Assembly (NCBI GenBank): GCA_019426215.1 | Contig: CM033392.1 | Location: 53,805,149 to 53,869,148 of the forward strand | Length of the DNA: 64,000 nucleotides | From: Buddleja alternifolia | Taxonomy: Eukaryota; Streptophyta; Magnoliopsida; Lamiales; Scrophulariaceae | Direction of reading: 5' to 3' | Shown: in pieces, positions 35,614 through 48,506 of the stretch | Position numbering within the stretch: the first letter of the stretch is position 1 | Layout of the letters: every line of letters begins with the position of its first letter | Notes under the pieces: generated by a model | Databases searched by the model: none | Told to the model about the DNA's origin: nothing | The model's input: only the letters and a program-made list of their open reading frames with translations | Translations under genes and position numbers: made by a program

Positions 35614-36229
35614 ATGCAGGTATCTAGAGCCAGCACCAATACATCAATTTGGTACATAGATAATGGGTCGTCAAGGCACATGACTGGCTCAAAGGATCTC
35701 TTGATCAACTATCGTGCAACCAATGATCCTCAAGTTATATTCGGTGATAACTCCATAGGTAAAACCAAAGGTATAGGTATCGTGCATAGGGGGAACGTCA
35801 TGATAAGTGACGTATATTATGTTGAGGGTCTTAAGCATAATCTTTTGAGCATTAGTCAATTTTGTGATAAAGGCTTTGAAATTAAATTTTCTAGTGACTT
35901 TTGCTATATTAACGACGCTAAGACTGGATCTACTAAATTATAAGGAAAAAGAACAAACAATGTTTATTTAGTAGATTGTGGTTCAACAATCGATAACAAC
36001 CTTACATGCTTTATTGCTAAAAGTCAAAATGAATTGGGTTGGTTATGGCATAAAAAAATGAACCACCTCAGCTTTAAGGAAATCTCTCAGTTAATATCGT
36101 TAAATCTTGTAGAGGGATTACCTAAAGATTTCTTTCAGAAAAATCGCTTATGTGACAAGTTAAACCATCCTTTAAGAAGAAGCCTCATCTATCTACTTCT
36201 AGAATCCTTGATCTATTGCATTTAGATTT
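35614..36229 (+). pseudogene. pol: protease and GAG-pre-integrase region, SIRE-like Copia
   Basis: WYIDNGSSRHMTG (about 35650-35690) is the Copia aspartic protease site, with Asn where the family has Ser/Thr (D-S/T-G becomes D-N-G). LKHNLLSISQFCDKG and the pre-integrase WLWHKKMNHLSFKEISQLI follow. There is a stop at 35941 and a frameshift near 36165, just before the integrase. Confidence 0.87.
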
Positions 36230-36875
36230 GTTTGGTCCTATTCGAATCATGAGTGTTAGTGGTAAAAAGTATTCGCTAGTGATATTTGACGATTTCTCAC
36301 GCTATACATGGGTAGAATTCTTAGCGTCCAAAGATGAAACTAGTGTAAAGCTCACAGCGCTAATTCATCAATTACAATCCTCAAAAGATCAAAAGGTGAC
36401 AAGAATTAGAAGAGATAGAGGAATTAAATTCACTAACCATATTGTTGAGAAGTTTTGTACAGATTTTGGAATACTTCATAAGTATTCTGCACTTAGAACA
36501 CCTCAACAAAATGGAGTTGTCGAGTGACGGAACAGAATGTTTAAAGAAGCCGCTAGGACAATGGTAGCCAAGTCCATGCTGCCTCAAAGGTCTTGGGCCG
36601 AAACAATCAATACTTCTTGCTACACTCAGAACCGGTGTATGATCAACAAGCAACATGAAAAGACTCCAAATGAGTTGTAAAAGGGACGTAAGCCTAACGT
36701 TTCATATTTTCATGTATTTGGTTCAAAATGTTTCATTCATAACAATAGATACCGCATTCTAAAGACATTTGATCCTAAAGCGGATGAGGGAATCTTTCTA
36801 GACCATGCCAAAAATGGGAAGATTTTTCCCACCCTAAATAAGATCAAATCGAAGGTTGAAGAATCCATTCATGTT
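36213..36875 (+). pseudogene. pol: integrase, SIRE-like Copia
   Basis: HLDLFGP (first Asp), RIRRDRGIKF (second Asp, in a motif normally SDHG-E-F) and TPQQNGVVE (Glu) define the DDE core at 36216-36527. A TGA follows immediately after the catalytic Glu codon (36525-36527). Similarity resumes with MFKEAARTMVAKSMLP, continues through another stop at 36677, and ends with the FGSKCFIHN region. Confidence 0.87.
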
Positions 36876-38019
36876 GTGTTTGATGATGCTAACCAAGAAC
36901 CAAGTAAGGTCAATGTTGATGATGTAGGAGTTGAAGATCTTACCCAACCAGCATCACAAATCAATCTTGGTGATGATAGTGATGATGATGAGGATGATGA
37001 GATCTTTGTGCCCAATCTTAAGGTTACTCGTGAGGTTATTAATGATGATATTGCAAGAAACGCTGATGATCATGAAGAGAATGGTCATCAAGAGCAAATT
37101 GGAACTGTGAATTTTGAAGCGACTGCGCAAGAGACAAATGAGGGTCAAGCGATTGATAATCAAGCGTCTCTCAACTCGTTCCAACTAGATCGAAAATGAG
37201 GCCATGTTCGCAAGTTTCCTGTCTGAAATGGAGCCAAAGAAGGTGGATGATGTGCTTAGTGATTCAAGTTGGGTAGAAGCGATGCAAGAGGAGCTTAATT
37301 AATTTGAGCGTAGTAAGGTTTGGACGCTAGTACCAAGACCAACTCACCAAGAAGTTATTGGGACTAGATGGGTTTTCAGGAACAAAATGGACGAAGATGG
37401 TATTGTTATACGAAACAAAGCCAGATTAGTTGTTCAGAGTTATTGTCAAGAAGAGGGTATTGACTTTGATGAAACTTATGCCCTAGTAGCCCATCTTGAA
37501 GCGATTCAGATTTTCCTTGCATTTGCCGCATTCAACAAGTTCACAATATATCAAATGAATGTGCAAAGTGCTTTCCTGAATGGTAAACTCCAAGAAGAAG
37601 TATATGTGGAATAAACCCCAAGATTCATGAACAACCATGGCAAAAGTATGGTCTACAAATTGGATAAGACACTCTATGACTTTAAACAAGCACCAAGAGC
37701 ATGGTATCACACTCTCTCTATCTTCCTTATAGGTAAAGGCTTTTCAAAAGGCAGCGTTGACGTTATTTAAAATTACCCATAATGAAGATATTCTTTTAGT
37801 CCAAATTTATTTTGATAATATGATCTTCAGATCTACTAATAAGCGACTGTGTGAGAAATTTTCGAAAATGATGCAAGATCAATTTGAAATGAACATGATG
37901 GGTGAATTAACTTTTTTCTTAGGATTACAAGTCAAACAGCTCCCTAATGACATATTTATAAACCAAGCTAAGTATACAAGAGATATGATTAAGAAATTTG
38001 GTATGGAAAATGCATCATC
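36876..38019 (+). pseudogene. pol: reverse transcriptase, SIRE-like Copia (N-terminal part, split by CACTA)
   Basis: An acidic linker (36876-37199) precedes the Copia RT domain: [56 protein letters not shown]. The catalytic box is altered: ILLVQIYFDNMIF in place of the canonical Y-V-D-D. Stops lie at 37197, 37300, 37612 and 37768. The frame runs to DMIKKFGMENASS and is cut at 38019 by the CACTA terminus; it continues at 61772. Confidence 0.9.
38017..38019 (+). repeat. left target duplication of large CACTA
   Basis: ATC, matched by ATC at 61769-61771. An extra TAT (61766-61768) lies between the right terminus and its copy. Joining 38019 to 61772 keeps the Copia frame in register. Confidence 0.6.
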
Positions 38020-38033
38020 GACTACTACAGAAA

Positions 38034-38160
38034 AGGTCTATTACAGCCGTTTTTTCCAGTTATTACAGCGGTTTTAACTGCTGTAATAGGCAACGTTGTA
38101 ATAGGGCTTAGGCCTATTACAGCGGTTTTTAACCGATCTAATAGGTACTCTATTACAGTA
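38034..38160. repeat. subterminal repeat array, left end of large CACTA
   Basis: Direct and inverted, partly mutated copies of CCTATTACAGCGGTT, for example TATTACAGCGGTTTTAACTG and CCTATTACAGCGGTTTTTAA, matching the arrays of the 1.16-kb element. Candidate binding sites for the element's own proteins. Confidence 0.8.
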
Positions 38161-38514
38161 CAGAGGTTCTAGCCTGAAGCGCTTTAAAAGTTTTTTTTTT
38201 TTGTAATAGGTAAGTTTTTTCCTGCCTACTAGTTTGGAACCTTCCTGTACAGTATTTAATAAACCAACACAACAAACCACATGCACAGTAAAACAAATTC
38301 AACATAAACAACAAAAACCCAAAACTTCAATATAACCAATTCTTTCCACCAACAACAAAATTTTATAATCTCCAACAAATGATCATGTGTTAATTTACAA
38401 TCAACTAATTAAATTACTCACAATTTAAATACAACAAATCAAATCACAATTTACAACAAGTCACAATGTACAAAAAATACATTATCTAATTTCTAAGGAG
38501 CTTCTACGAAAATG
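38161..38514. other. 3' non-coding region of CACTA second gene
   Basis: Untranslated and AT-rich, between the terminal array and the last recognisable exon of the second gene. Nothing else seen. Confidence 0.5.
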
Positions 38515-40045
38515 TATTATGCCACTTCACAGCGCACTTCATCAATTTGCTCTTGAGTATAGAAGGACTGAGAATCATCAAAGTACTGCAAGATATATAT
38601 AGAGATTGCAAACTCAAATGACGTTTCAGTTACCTACCAAAGGCTTAATAACTTCAAAAGGGAAATAAATTAAGTATTAGGATTAGGCATACCGTTGTTG
38701 GGATTATAGATTGTCTGTGGCTAATAACCTCTTTCGTGAATCTTACAAGAAGTAGCCACAATCAACCTCGTTTGTCTGTTGGGGGCACTACAAAAGTAAT
38801 CAAAGTTGTATTAGAACATTAACTTCTATAAGAATAATCTCTTGAAATTAGAAAATGCTAACCTTTGTACGAAATATGTGCACAACCATGTAAAAAAATA
38901 CAAAAAACAAGGAAATATGTCAAAAACAAGTAAATATGTGAAATCTAGGAAGATATATACACTTTAAAAAAATATTAAATATAATGGATACATTGATTGA
39001 ATGAAAAACTTACTGATTGATTTTTTCTTTCACGTCATAACGGTAATCCGGATCATTATGCAAAGAATTTAGATAGTAAACGACCTCTAGAAATGGATCA
39101 ATCACAAGCAATAACCAATGTCCCCTAAAAAATAACTTATTCGTTTGTGCACTCTGTATCATAGTACGTGCTATGTACTTCACTTGTTCAAGTTGCGTGC
39201 CTGATCCCGCAGATTTGGAATGTGGGCTAAGGAACCCGATAAGAACTTCTTTCCCTTCGGGGACCACGTACTTAACCCACAAACACCTAAATTGAGTATA
39301 AAAAATAAATTTCGAGTAACGAAAATAATCATAGTTCAGATGCAAAAAAAAAATTAAAGAACTTACTTTATGTACACTGAAATGAGAGAGGCTCACATCT
39401 CTTCTTGACGCAGAACGTGACAGATCTCATCCCTCCCAATAAACTCTTAGGATTCAAAATTCAAGATTCTTTCCTCGATGTATATCTGGTCATCAATAGA
39501 CATCTTCTTCATGTACTTTCCAAGAAATAAAAGGTCCTGAGGGAGTACAGCTAGTACAAGGTCTGCGCATCTGTCACTTTCACGTGCAGGCTTGGCCACT
39601 GGAGGTTTTGGTTTGACAGCTGAGTGCTTCGATGTCCCTAATTTCTGGTTTCCAGATGATTTGGATGGTCCAAGAGACTATTTAAGCAAAGAAAATAAAA
39701 CATGAATGTTACACACCAAAGTATGTTTAGTAACCGTAAACAATTATTATAATTTATTAATGACTAGCTATTAATTACATACCCGTGCATCAGTGACAAT
39801 GACAAGACTCACTGGTCAAGCAACAAAGGTACCCAAAGCATTAGAAATGGTGAGCACTTTATCAATGAGAGGGACGGGTAGGGGTGTATCCGCCTCAACT
39901 ACAGTGTCAATGTGCACTTTCACAAAGTTGGTGGCTAATGGACGGTTGTGAAATATTCTATCCGTCACTCGATTGTACATCTGTCCTTTAGCCACCGCAC
40001 GATATGACGGTGATGAAAGTGCTAATTGACATGGCACGATAACCT

Positions 40046-40082
<37 letters not shown>

Positions 40083-41604
40083 CAACATTATATTAGAAAG
40101 TTTTGTGTGTTTTATAGAAATAGAGAATTGCAAATTACATGGTCAATAAACAAGTTCAAATCATTACCTCAGGAAGCATCTTAACTGGTTCTGAGCAGCT
40201 ATCTTCCAAAGAAATCACCTCATCTTCATGTGGCTGACGCGATTTAGACGCTTCCATATCATCAATCCGGCGTTGCATGACAAACATTGATTCGGAGAGG
40301 CTCTTCACCATGTTTCTCAAGCTTTCCATCTCCATATCTTTAGAAGACTTTAGATCCGTAAAATACTCTCTTTGTGAGTTCCCAAAGCCAACACCCCTAA
40401 CGCGACCCGAATGCTCCTACTTTTTAAGAGCTTTAGCCAATAGATCATCTCGACTCCTCTCGTTTTCACTATGGGCTAGTACTCTCTTGTGAAATGCTCT
40501 CCTGTAATAATACATTTCAAAAATAATAAAATTAGTGAACTTTGTTCTTTCAATAGTATTTCAAAACAAACATACAACACATTATAGAACTAAAATTGCA
40601 AATAACCCATCATTTCATTCACTACTCTTCTAACATTGGCGTTATCAATTTGATTTTTTTTATCGGAACGCGCAATCTTCCACCCGAGTGCTCATGTCAC
40701 CTCTGTGCAATCGGACCCCGCATCTCTTCTTCTATTCATCTATATTTTGATTAAAAATATCTATATTTATTAACAAGGAATTTTTATTAAAAAAATTGTA
40801 AGGATTCACTGCTAAATGAACTACGTACCTCAATTTGCTCCACAAGAGCATGTCCAAGACGTGATCTCCTGTAATGATATTCAGGTTCCTTTGGTCTTTC
40901 CTGATTTTCCCTACTTAGTTGTTGTTTATTACATAATCAAAGTATTAGTTAAATATAAACGCAAAAACCAAAAATAAAATCGTAAATTAAAATGACTACC
41001 TGAAACTCTTCACTTAGGCGAAGATCTACAAATGTCGTCCAATCATCTTGAGGTATCTCATATTGTGAGGGTGGGTTGTAATTAATGTTCCCATCAACAT
41101 CCTGCACCCACACTCTACTCAAGTAGCTCCTGAAGTTACGTGCTAGCTTCCCAGCTTCTGCTAGTACGTACTTTTTTCTACTTTCTTCAATATCAAATGC
41201 CAACTACAAAAAACAAACAACAAATTATATATGAAATTATAATTTAGAGAAAATTAAATCAACAAAAAATACATTAACAATTAGAAACAGGATAATAATA
41301 TCCAAATTACCGTTGTTTCATCCCAAATTGCTCTTTTTGTTGGTGACGAGACTTTTCGCTAATCACTGATAGTAATTGGCACCTTCTGCTGAGCCAAGAC
41401 TCCTATATAACCAACAAATGTTGAATTAATTGGGTTAATTGCTTGACCTCTGTCATTTCATCCGACAGGTAGCCTGATGCCTTTACTTCTGGCATTGATA
41501 ACTTTTCTCATAGCTGTGAAACCTCTTTGTATCTCCTTTTCAGCACTACTATCTAACCCACGTACATCATCCTCAGGAAAACTACCAGTAGGATTTGAAG
41601 CCAT
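38515..41604 (-). pseudogene. CACTA second ORF: transposase-associated protein with Ulp1-like (C48) domain
   Basis: Multi-exon gene on the minus strand, starting MASNPTGSFPEDD at 41604. Then come SRVWVQDVDGNINYNPPSQ (about 41203-40990, En/Spm-associated Transposase_24-like), a long helical region (about 40500-40180), and a DUF8039-like segment (VAKGQMYNRV...VHIDTVVEADTPLPVP, about 40037-39820). The last part is a Ulp1-type peptidase fold: GHWLLLVIDPFLEVVYYLNSL (39130-39060) supplies the catalytic His but has Asn where the family usually has Asp (LDSL). An exon at about 38787-38700 supplies QQTNEVDCGYFL with the Gln and catalytic Cys. A terminal exon lies near 38590-38515. Stops (for example after DCGYFL) show decay. 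Such proteins accompany TNP2 in many plant CACTA elements. Confidence 0.75.
40049..40079. repeat. (TA)n microsatellite
   Basis: About 15 TA units in an intron of the CACTA second gene. Confidence 0.9.
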
Positions 41605-41689
41605 CGACCTACAAAAGCAAAAAATACAGAAGTTAGATTCATATAAATTTGGCAGATTCATTTGGCAATAATAATTTTCAAATAGAAGT

Positions 41690-41830
41690 AATAAATTAGA
41701 AGTTAGATTCATTCTCATTATTTTAGAAAAAATTTGGGAGTATAACAGCTCAAATATTTGTACCAAATTCTCGACTTAATCTTCCCCCAAACTTGTAACC
41801 AACAAAATTCGGATCTTTTAACAACAACAA
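41690..41830 (-). promoter_or_regulatory. 5' leader of CACTA second gene, shared with TNP2 leader
   Basis: The stretch around ACTTAATCTTCCCCCAAACT and ACCAACAAAATTCGGATC also occurs at about 60100-60170 and 60310-60400, upstream of TNP2. The two genes of the element thus have related 5' sequences. Confidence 0.6.
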
Positions 41831-41839
41831 ACCCAACAA

Positions 41840-42330
41840 CTATATAGATCACCAGTTGGATCACATAAATCACATAAAAATACAAATAAAGCATTATATT
41901 TTCAGCAACTAATTATAAATATTGATCACCAGTTGGATCACAGAAAGCATCACATTTCCAGTAACTACAAATATTGATAACCAGTTGGATCACATAAACA
42001 AAAGTAATTAAAAATACAAATAAAACATCGTATTTCCAGCAACTAAGTATAAATATTGATCACCAGTTGAATCACATAAAGCATCATATTTCCAGCAACT
42101 AAGTATCAATACTGATCACCAGTTGGATCACATAAATCACATAAAATACAAATAAAGCATCATATTCAAAAATTAAGTATAAATATTGATCACCAGTTGG
42201 ATCACATAAAACATCATATTTCCATTAACTACATATATTAATCACCAGTTGGATCACATAAATCACATAAAACTACAAATAAAACATCATATTTCTAGCT
42301 ACTAAGTATAAATATTGATCAAAAAATAAG
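41840..42330. repeat. tandem repeats (GATCACCAGTTGGATCACATAA)n between CACTA genes
   Basis: About seven copies of a 50-90 bp unit built on TCACCAGTTGGATCACATAA and CATCATATTTCCAGCAACTA. The same unit recurs about four times at 60450-60690, upstream of TNP2. Confidence 0.85.
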
Positions 42331-42366
42331 TCTATCATATAATTATCAAATAAGTTCAAATACCTT

Positions 42367-45062
42367 TCATCGTTTTCTTTTTGTCATTGGCTTAGCAATC
42401 TTTTGCATCCCATCGGTACGACCATTTTTTTTAGTACGCCGACAAACTGATAGATTTATCCATATCCCCTCTTGGTGATCATGTCGCATATACAATTCAT
42501 CATCACTTATATCCAAGTCCTCGTCACTATCAATTGATTGTGAATCACCTAAGATAGGATTTTCTCCATCATCTTCACTTTCTTCATAATCATCATAATA
42601 CAAGTATTTTTATTTGCCGATAAAACAATGGACCACCTCTTATCAATAGGATCGGTGACAAAAAATACTTGCTTAGCTTGTGATGCTATAATGAAAGGTT
42701 CATCTTTGTATGCCACCCTTTCAAGGTCTACTGAGTGAAGCCTATTTCATTACTTTGGACACCCGAATACAGGCACCCGAAACCAACTATAATCCAACTC
42801 CCATATACGTTCAATCACCCCATAATATGATAAATCGTCATAGATAGGGTTATTATCTTTCACACTTGAGATATGCATTGCTTGAGCTACAAGACTCACC
42901 CCCTATTCTACATTGTACTTCGTTCATCTTGGTCTTTTCTATAGAAGGTGCGACCATTTATACGATAACCTGAATAACAAAATACTAGTCTGTCTGGACC
43001 CATCGGCAACCGTGTCAATTTATCTGAAACTGAAAGTGGATTCTCTTTCTGTTTCTCTTCAATATGCTTTCGGAACCAATCAATGAAACTCTTGTTATGC
43101 TCTCTTGAAATCCAGCTCTCATTTTTAATTTGATTGAATCTCCTAAGTTGGTCCTTGTGCTCTTCAACATATGGGTCAACCTCGTCGGTGTTGTGGAGCA
43201 CATATAGGTGTCCCTGCTCCTTTTGTGTGCAAGTAACACTAACTAATTGCTTTCTAATTACGCTTTTTCGTTATGTTCTCCCTCCCACAACATGAGACTT
43301 TGGAAGCTCTGCAACATTAGAATTTGCCAGATACTCTGTGCAAAATGTAATGGCTTCATCAACTATGTACCGTTCAACAATGCAACCTTTCGGTCGACTA
43401 CGATTTTTCACGTAGCCTTTCAATACCTTCATATAATGCTAAGCCGGATACATAGATCTCATAAAAGCCGGTCCATATTGTTGTGTCTCTCTAACCAAGT
43501 GAATAGGTAAGTGATTCATTATATCAAAAAAACGCAGGTGAAAAATACATCTCAAGCTCACACAAAGTGATGACATTTTGTTTCTGAAGTACAGGAAATT
43601 GTTCAAGATCAAACACCTTGCTCCACATTGCTTTGAAGAAGAAACACAATCTAGTTATCGTGTCTCTTACCTTTTTTGGCAAAATGGCCCGTATAGCAAT
43701 TGGTAGCAAATGATCTATGATTACATGACAATCATGAGTCTTCATGTGCTTTAGCTTCAAGTTCTTCATTGATACAAGACTGCTAATGTTTGAAGAATAC
43801 CTTTTTGGAACTTTCACTCCATTAAGAAGCTCACATAGTGCAATTTTTTCTTTCCTAGATAGAGTGTGAGCTGTTGGAGGCAAATAAGTATGTTTCCCCT
43901 TATTTGTTGGTACCAATTTACCTCTTATATTCATATCAACCAAGTATAACCTTGCCTTTACGCCATGTTTTATCTTTCGGGCACATTTATAAGTGTACCA
44001 ATGACACTATCAAATACATTTTTCTCAATATGCATAATATCAAGAAGATGTCTAACATGTTAGGACTTCCAATACGACAACTCAAAGAAAATTGACCTTT
44101 TTTTCCACCCAGTTTTTGCAAGGCCACCTGAAAAAGTCTTTCTAAATTTGATATCCAAGTCTTTTACATTCTCAAACACATCTTCATTAGTCAAGCACTT
44201 AGGAGCTCGACCTTCTTCTATATTCCCATTGAAAGCTTTCTTCCATCGACGATATAGATGGTTCCGATTCAGCCATCTCCGATGCCTTTGTAATGCATAT
44301 TTCTGAGAGTGTGGCAATCAATATTGATCTATACTCTTGAAACATATGAGGCATCCACATTGGCCATGTACACCATATCCTTCAAGATTTGCTCTTCCCA
44401 GAAAATCATTGATTGTTCCAAATAACATGACTCTGAGATTGAAATTTTCTTCTCTGAACCCATCATATACTTCAATACCGATCTCCCACAACATCTTTAG
44501 ATCCTCAATTAAAGGAACCAAGTAGACATCTATATCATTTCCAGGTTGTTTCGGCCCAGAAATGAGTATATGCACCATTATATGCTCTCGCTTCATGTGT
44601 CGCGATAGGGGTAGGTTGTAGATCATCAAAATCACCGGCCATGTACTATGTGAACTACTTTGCAAGCCATGAGGGTTTATGCCATCCATATCTAATACAA
44701 GGCACATGTTTCTTGATTCTTCACCAAATTCAGGGAAATCATCATCAATCTTTTTCCATTGAGGAGAATCTGAGGGGTGTCGAATCTTGTCATCTTCAAT
44801 CCTTTTTTCAAGCCGTATATCAGCATGCCATGTCAAGTCCTTGGCAAACTATTGACTACTGTACATGCGCTTAAATCTAGGTATTATGGGTAAATACCAC
44901 ATTGTTTTAACAGGAGCAGATCCATTCTCCTTGTACCGGGAGGCGCCACATTTTGGACAGACCTTCAATGATGCATAAGCCATTCTAAACAATATGCTAT
45001 CATCGAGATAGACATGTATCTTCTCATATCCCATGCCAATTGAGGTTAACATCCATTTAGCC
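42367..45062 (-). pseudogene. CACTA TNP2-like transposase, C-terminal portion
   Basis: Reading downward from 45053: GMGYEKIHVYLDDSILFR and CPKCGASRYKENG (zinc-binding C-x2-C), MWYLPIIPRFKRMY, and the Transposase_21 core with RNMCLVLDMDGINPHG (44700) and CGCLICFKS (44340). Then come DUF4218 (about 43770-43530, HDCHVIIDHLLPIAIRAILP) and DUF4216-like sequence (LDYSWFRVPVFGC and SQAKQVFFVTDP on shifted frames near 42780-42640). The acidic C-terminus (DEDLDISDDELY) ends near 42367. Multiple stops and frameshifts. The N-terminal portion lies at 59461-59977, beyond the Mutator-like insertion. Confidence 0.9.
45054..45062. repeat. left target duplication of Mutator-like element
   Basis: CATTTAGCC, identical to 59452-59460. 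Nine bases is the standard Mutator duplication. Confidence 0.92.
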
Positions 45063-45099
45063 GGGAAAATTAAGCCAATAGCAACATTTTGCATAGCTT

Positions 45100-46415
45100 T
45101 TAGGGAAATAGCAGACTTTTGTCTTTTTTTTCATTTCTTTTATTGAGTTGTGGACCCATGCCTTTCTCCAAATACAAATATAAGCTTTTCTTTTAATATA
45201 AAAATAACAAAATAACTTAATTAAATGTGTAATGACTTATATAGCCTTTTAGTTCAAAACAAATAATAAACCCTAATCTTTCTCCCTTCTGATTGAAGCA
45301 ACGGGAAAAAACAAAAACAAAAAGAGAAGACGAAATCGTCGAAGAGAAGAAGAAGAAGAAACAGAGTCAAACTCGAGGTTGAAGGTCTCTCTCTCTCTCA
45401 CACGTCGATTTGGGGGTTAGGGTTTATGAATATATCTCTAATTTCACTGCAAATTAAACACGAAAAGCTTCATTTGGGTGTATTAATTGTTGACCTTTTG
45501 AAGTTTTTGCAGTCCTCTGCCGGTGTGGAGTTTGTGTGTAATTTGAAGTTGTGCATAAATGGTTGAGGTTTTGAAAATGGGAGAATCTTGTGCAGAAATC
45601 ATTTGGGTATACCCTTGGGTATATTAATTTGATTGAATTTTGGGGATGAAACTGTTATAGGAGTCGATTTAAAAGGTGATTGAAAAGCTCAATTGATTGT
45701 TGTTTGGTGTGTGATTGTTTGTGCAGAAATTATTGAGGTCTTGAAAATTTGAAGTTTGTGTAGAAATTGTTTGGGTGTATTGATTTGGTTGAATTTTGTG
45801 GGTGAAACTGTTATAGGATTCAATTTAAAAGGTGATTGAAAAACTGAATTGATTGTTGTTTAGTGCATTATTGTTTGTGCAGAAATTGTTGAGGTCTTGA
45901 AAATTTGAAGTTTGTGCAGAAATAGTTTAGGTGTATTAATTACATTGAATTTTGGGGTTGAAACGGTTATTGTATTCAATTTAAAAGGTGATTGAAAAGC
46001 TCAAATGATTGTTGTTTAGTGCGTTGTTGTTTTATCTTTTTTCGATTTTTGAATTTGGAAAGAATTTTAGTTTCATCTTTTAAACAGACGAAACTGTAAT
46101 ATGGTATTGAAGGAAGTGTTCGTGTCGTGAATGGGTGTTATTTTGTACATTTGGGCATAATATTTGAAAGTTAAAGTTTTAGTAAAGGAAAAAATGATGT
46201 TTGTTCAATTGAAAGCTCTTTGCTTAATTCTCCCATTTGGTGGTTATTATTATTATTATTATTAGATTCATAGTTTACACTAGTTCGTGTGTTGTTTTGT
46301 GTATTGGAGCATAAAAGTTTAAAGTAAAAGTTTATTGTAGGATAAAAACTAATTGTATTCAATTGAATCTGAATTGTGATTTTTCGACCTTTCTGCTTCC
46401 ATGCTCCATATAAAG
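45100..46415. other. non-coding 5' region with three 156-bp repeats
   Basis: GAATTTTG(T)GGG-TGAAACTGTTAT recurs at 45635, 45791 and 45947 (period 156 bp, block about 45575-46040), with GTTTGTGCAGAAATTGTTGAGG in each unit. Adjacent sequence with CT-rich and CTAATCTTTCTCCC stretches (45270-45410) looks like promoter or 5' UTR for the DUF1985 gene. A (TTA)n run lies at 46246-46264. Confidence 0.7.
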
Positions 46416-48420
46416 ATGCCACGGAATCGGTCTAGGCAGAACTCATCTACTCGGCCCACTCCGAATCTGAATCCCAATCCCGATCCAAATCCAAGGTTAC
46501 CGGGTCGTCGGATAGAATTTTCGTCTCCACTTGTAACCCAATCACCCACTCCCACTCTCAATCCCATCTCGGTAAGTAAAATGAAATGATTTCTACTTTA
46601 CTCTTAATATTATATCAAATTTGTCATTGTTTTTTGAAGTACATTGTATAACTTATTCTTAGGTTAATGGTGTAAATGTCATCCCTCGATCCAGTCTTAT
46701 ATTGACTCCCAATGAATTTAATTTCAAGTGTAAATTGGCGACTCATTGCAAATTGGCAAAAGAAGTAAAATTTATTGAAGATTGCTTGAAAGATCATCCC
46801 AGTGGGTTAAATTGGTTGAAGACTTCCCAATTTGGCCATCTCTTTGAAGTTGCTCCTTACATAGAAACGTGTTTAAGTCCATTGTGGATGCTTCTAAGTA
46901 GACAAGTGCAAATGAATAATAAACTTGAATTGTGGTTTGTTCTTAATGGCACCCCTATACGGTACTCTCTAATGGAGCATACACTTATTAGCGGGTTGAA
47001 TAGCTCTCCTTATCCGTCAAAGGTTTTACGTGGTGATGGTTTCGAGGAACGATTCTGCAAAAAAAAAATAACACTGAAAGTTGTAAGGAATATGCTTAGC
47101 AACTTCACTATCCCTGTTGAAGAGGTTGGAGGCATAAGTGGGAGTGTTAGGCAACAAGAGAGGGAGAGCCTTTTGTTAGACAAGTTGAAGTTAGCAGTGT
47201 TATTCTTTTTGGCATATGTTTTATTTAGTCGCAGGTCAGAAGATTGTGAAATAGATAAAGATTTGGTTGCAATTGTCGATGACATTGATGTTGCATGCAC
47301 TTATCCATGGGGTAGGATGAGTTATTGTTATCTAATAAAGGAAGTGCGGAATTTGAACATCAAACGTCTATGTAGTTCAGCAAATCCACAGTGGACATGT
47401 TGTGGCTTCATTCTACCACTAATAGTAATAAATTTTTGTATTCCATTGTTAAAACTTGTGTTTTAATTTATTCAGTTTGTTATGTCACAATTTTGAATGT
47501 CCATGTTTGTAGTTGCTGCCATTTGAATGTATTTCAGCACTGTCACCGAGCATTGGGCATGTGAGGGATGTTATCATTGGCCAATTGCCAAGAATTTGGT
47601 ATTGGGACACTCAATTCAATTTGAGAAAGCAAGCTCCATCTTTGGGCCAAATTCTACAAGTGGTTGGTAACTCGAAGGTTGGTGCTTTAATTTCAGCATG
47701 TTATATATTCTATGTTTTATAATATAGTATTGATTAGTTCTATGTTTTTGAGAGTTTCAGAAAAGGAGGAGCATACTTACACCGACGGCAGAGGAGTTGC
47801 AATCCAGCCACATGCAGGGTTTTGCTCCTATCGACCAATACATTCCCATCACTACTGTTAACACCACTACTGATCAGTGGACGATTGTACTTGAGAATGG
47901 GGACAGTATATTCTTTGAAGATATTTGGCGAGAAGATGTTGAAGGTCGACGTTCATTCCTTGAAAAAGTGATTTTGTCTGAACGCAGTGCACAGGACACC
48001 GTTCTAGGTGGTTAGACAATACCTTTCGAGTTTACAAATCATGTGCTTAAAATACTGGAATCCTTGATGGAAAATATGTCTGAGTTAAGAAATGATATGA
48101 ATCTTCAGAATGAAAGACTACAACGGTTGGAAGAGAAGGTAGAAGAGGTGGTAAAAAGGACTCGGCCTAACCACGTGGAAGAGGAGGAGCACCGAGAACA
48201 AAGTGTGCATAATCGGGATGACAATGATGATCGTGTTGGGAAAGAATATGGTGGGCAGGATTGGGATGTAGTCGTTGTGCAACCAGTAGTTGGGGATGAT
48301 GATGTTCCGGTTGGAGACAAAGAAAAGAGGTTGAAGAGGAAATCTAAATATACGCAGCCCCCATTCACGAGCCCCACTTATTTGACGAGGGGACGGAGGG
48401 TGTTGAGTAAAAGAAAATAG
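46416..48420 (+). pseudogene. DUF1985-domain gene of Mutator-like elements, one internal stop
   Basis: Four exons with consensus splice sites and phase-0 joins can be drawn: 46416-46571, 46663-47424, 47513-47677, 47761-48420. Exon 1 encodes a Pro/Asn-rich N-terminus (PNLNPNPDPNPRLPGRR). Exon 2 encodes the DUF1985 domain (FGHLFEVAPYIETC, ELWFVLNGTPIRYSLMEHTL). Exon 3 has SIGHVRDVIIGQLPRIWYWD. Exon 4 has an acidic segment, a coiled coil (LQNERLQRLEEKVEEVV) and a basic tail. One in-frame TAG at 48013-48015 interrupts an otherwise open frame. In plants DUF1985 is often fused to a Ulp1 peptidase within Mutator-like elements; no peptidase is seen here. Function unknown. Confidence 0.75.
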
Positions 48421-48506
48421 TCCCTGTCCCATGTAATTTACTATTTTTTAACTGAAATTTATTTATATTTTCACTTGTATTTTAGTTTTTTTGTGGACTG
48501 ATTTTA

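Noticed and set aside
36954..37184. Minus-strand open frame opposite the Copia acidic linker
   Set aside because: Shadow of a GATGAT-rich coding stretch; the plus frame lies between integrase and RT as expected.
46349..46567. Minus-strand glycine-rich open frame (VGVGDWVTSG)
   Set aside because: Opposite the Pro/Asn-rich first exon of the DUF1985 gene, which has a consensus donor and continues in frame.
48105..48432. Minus-strand open frames of 90-104 codons opposite the DUF1985 gene
   Set aside because: Shadow frames of the acidic, GAA/GAG-rich coding exon on the plus strand.
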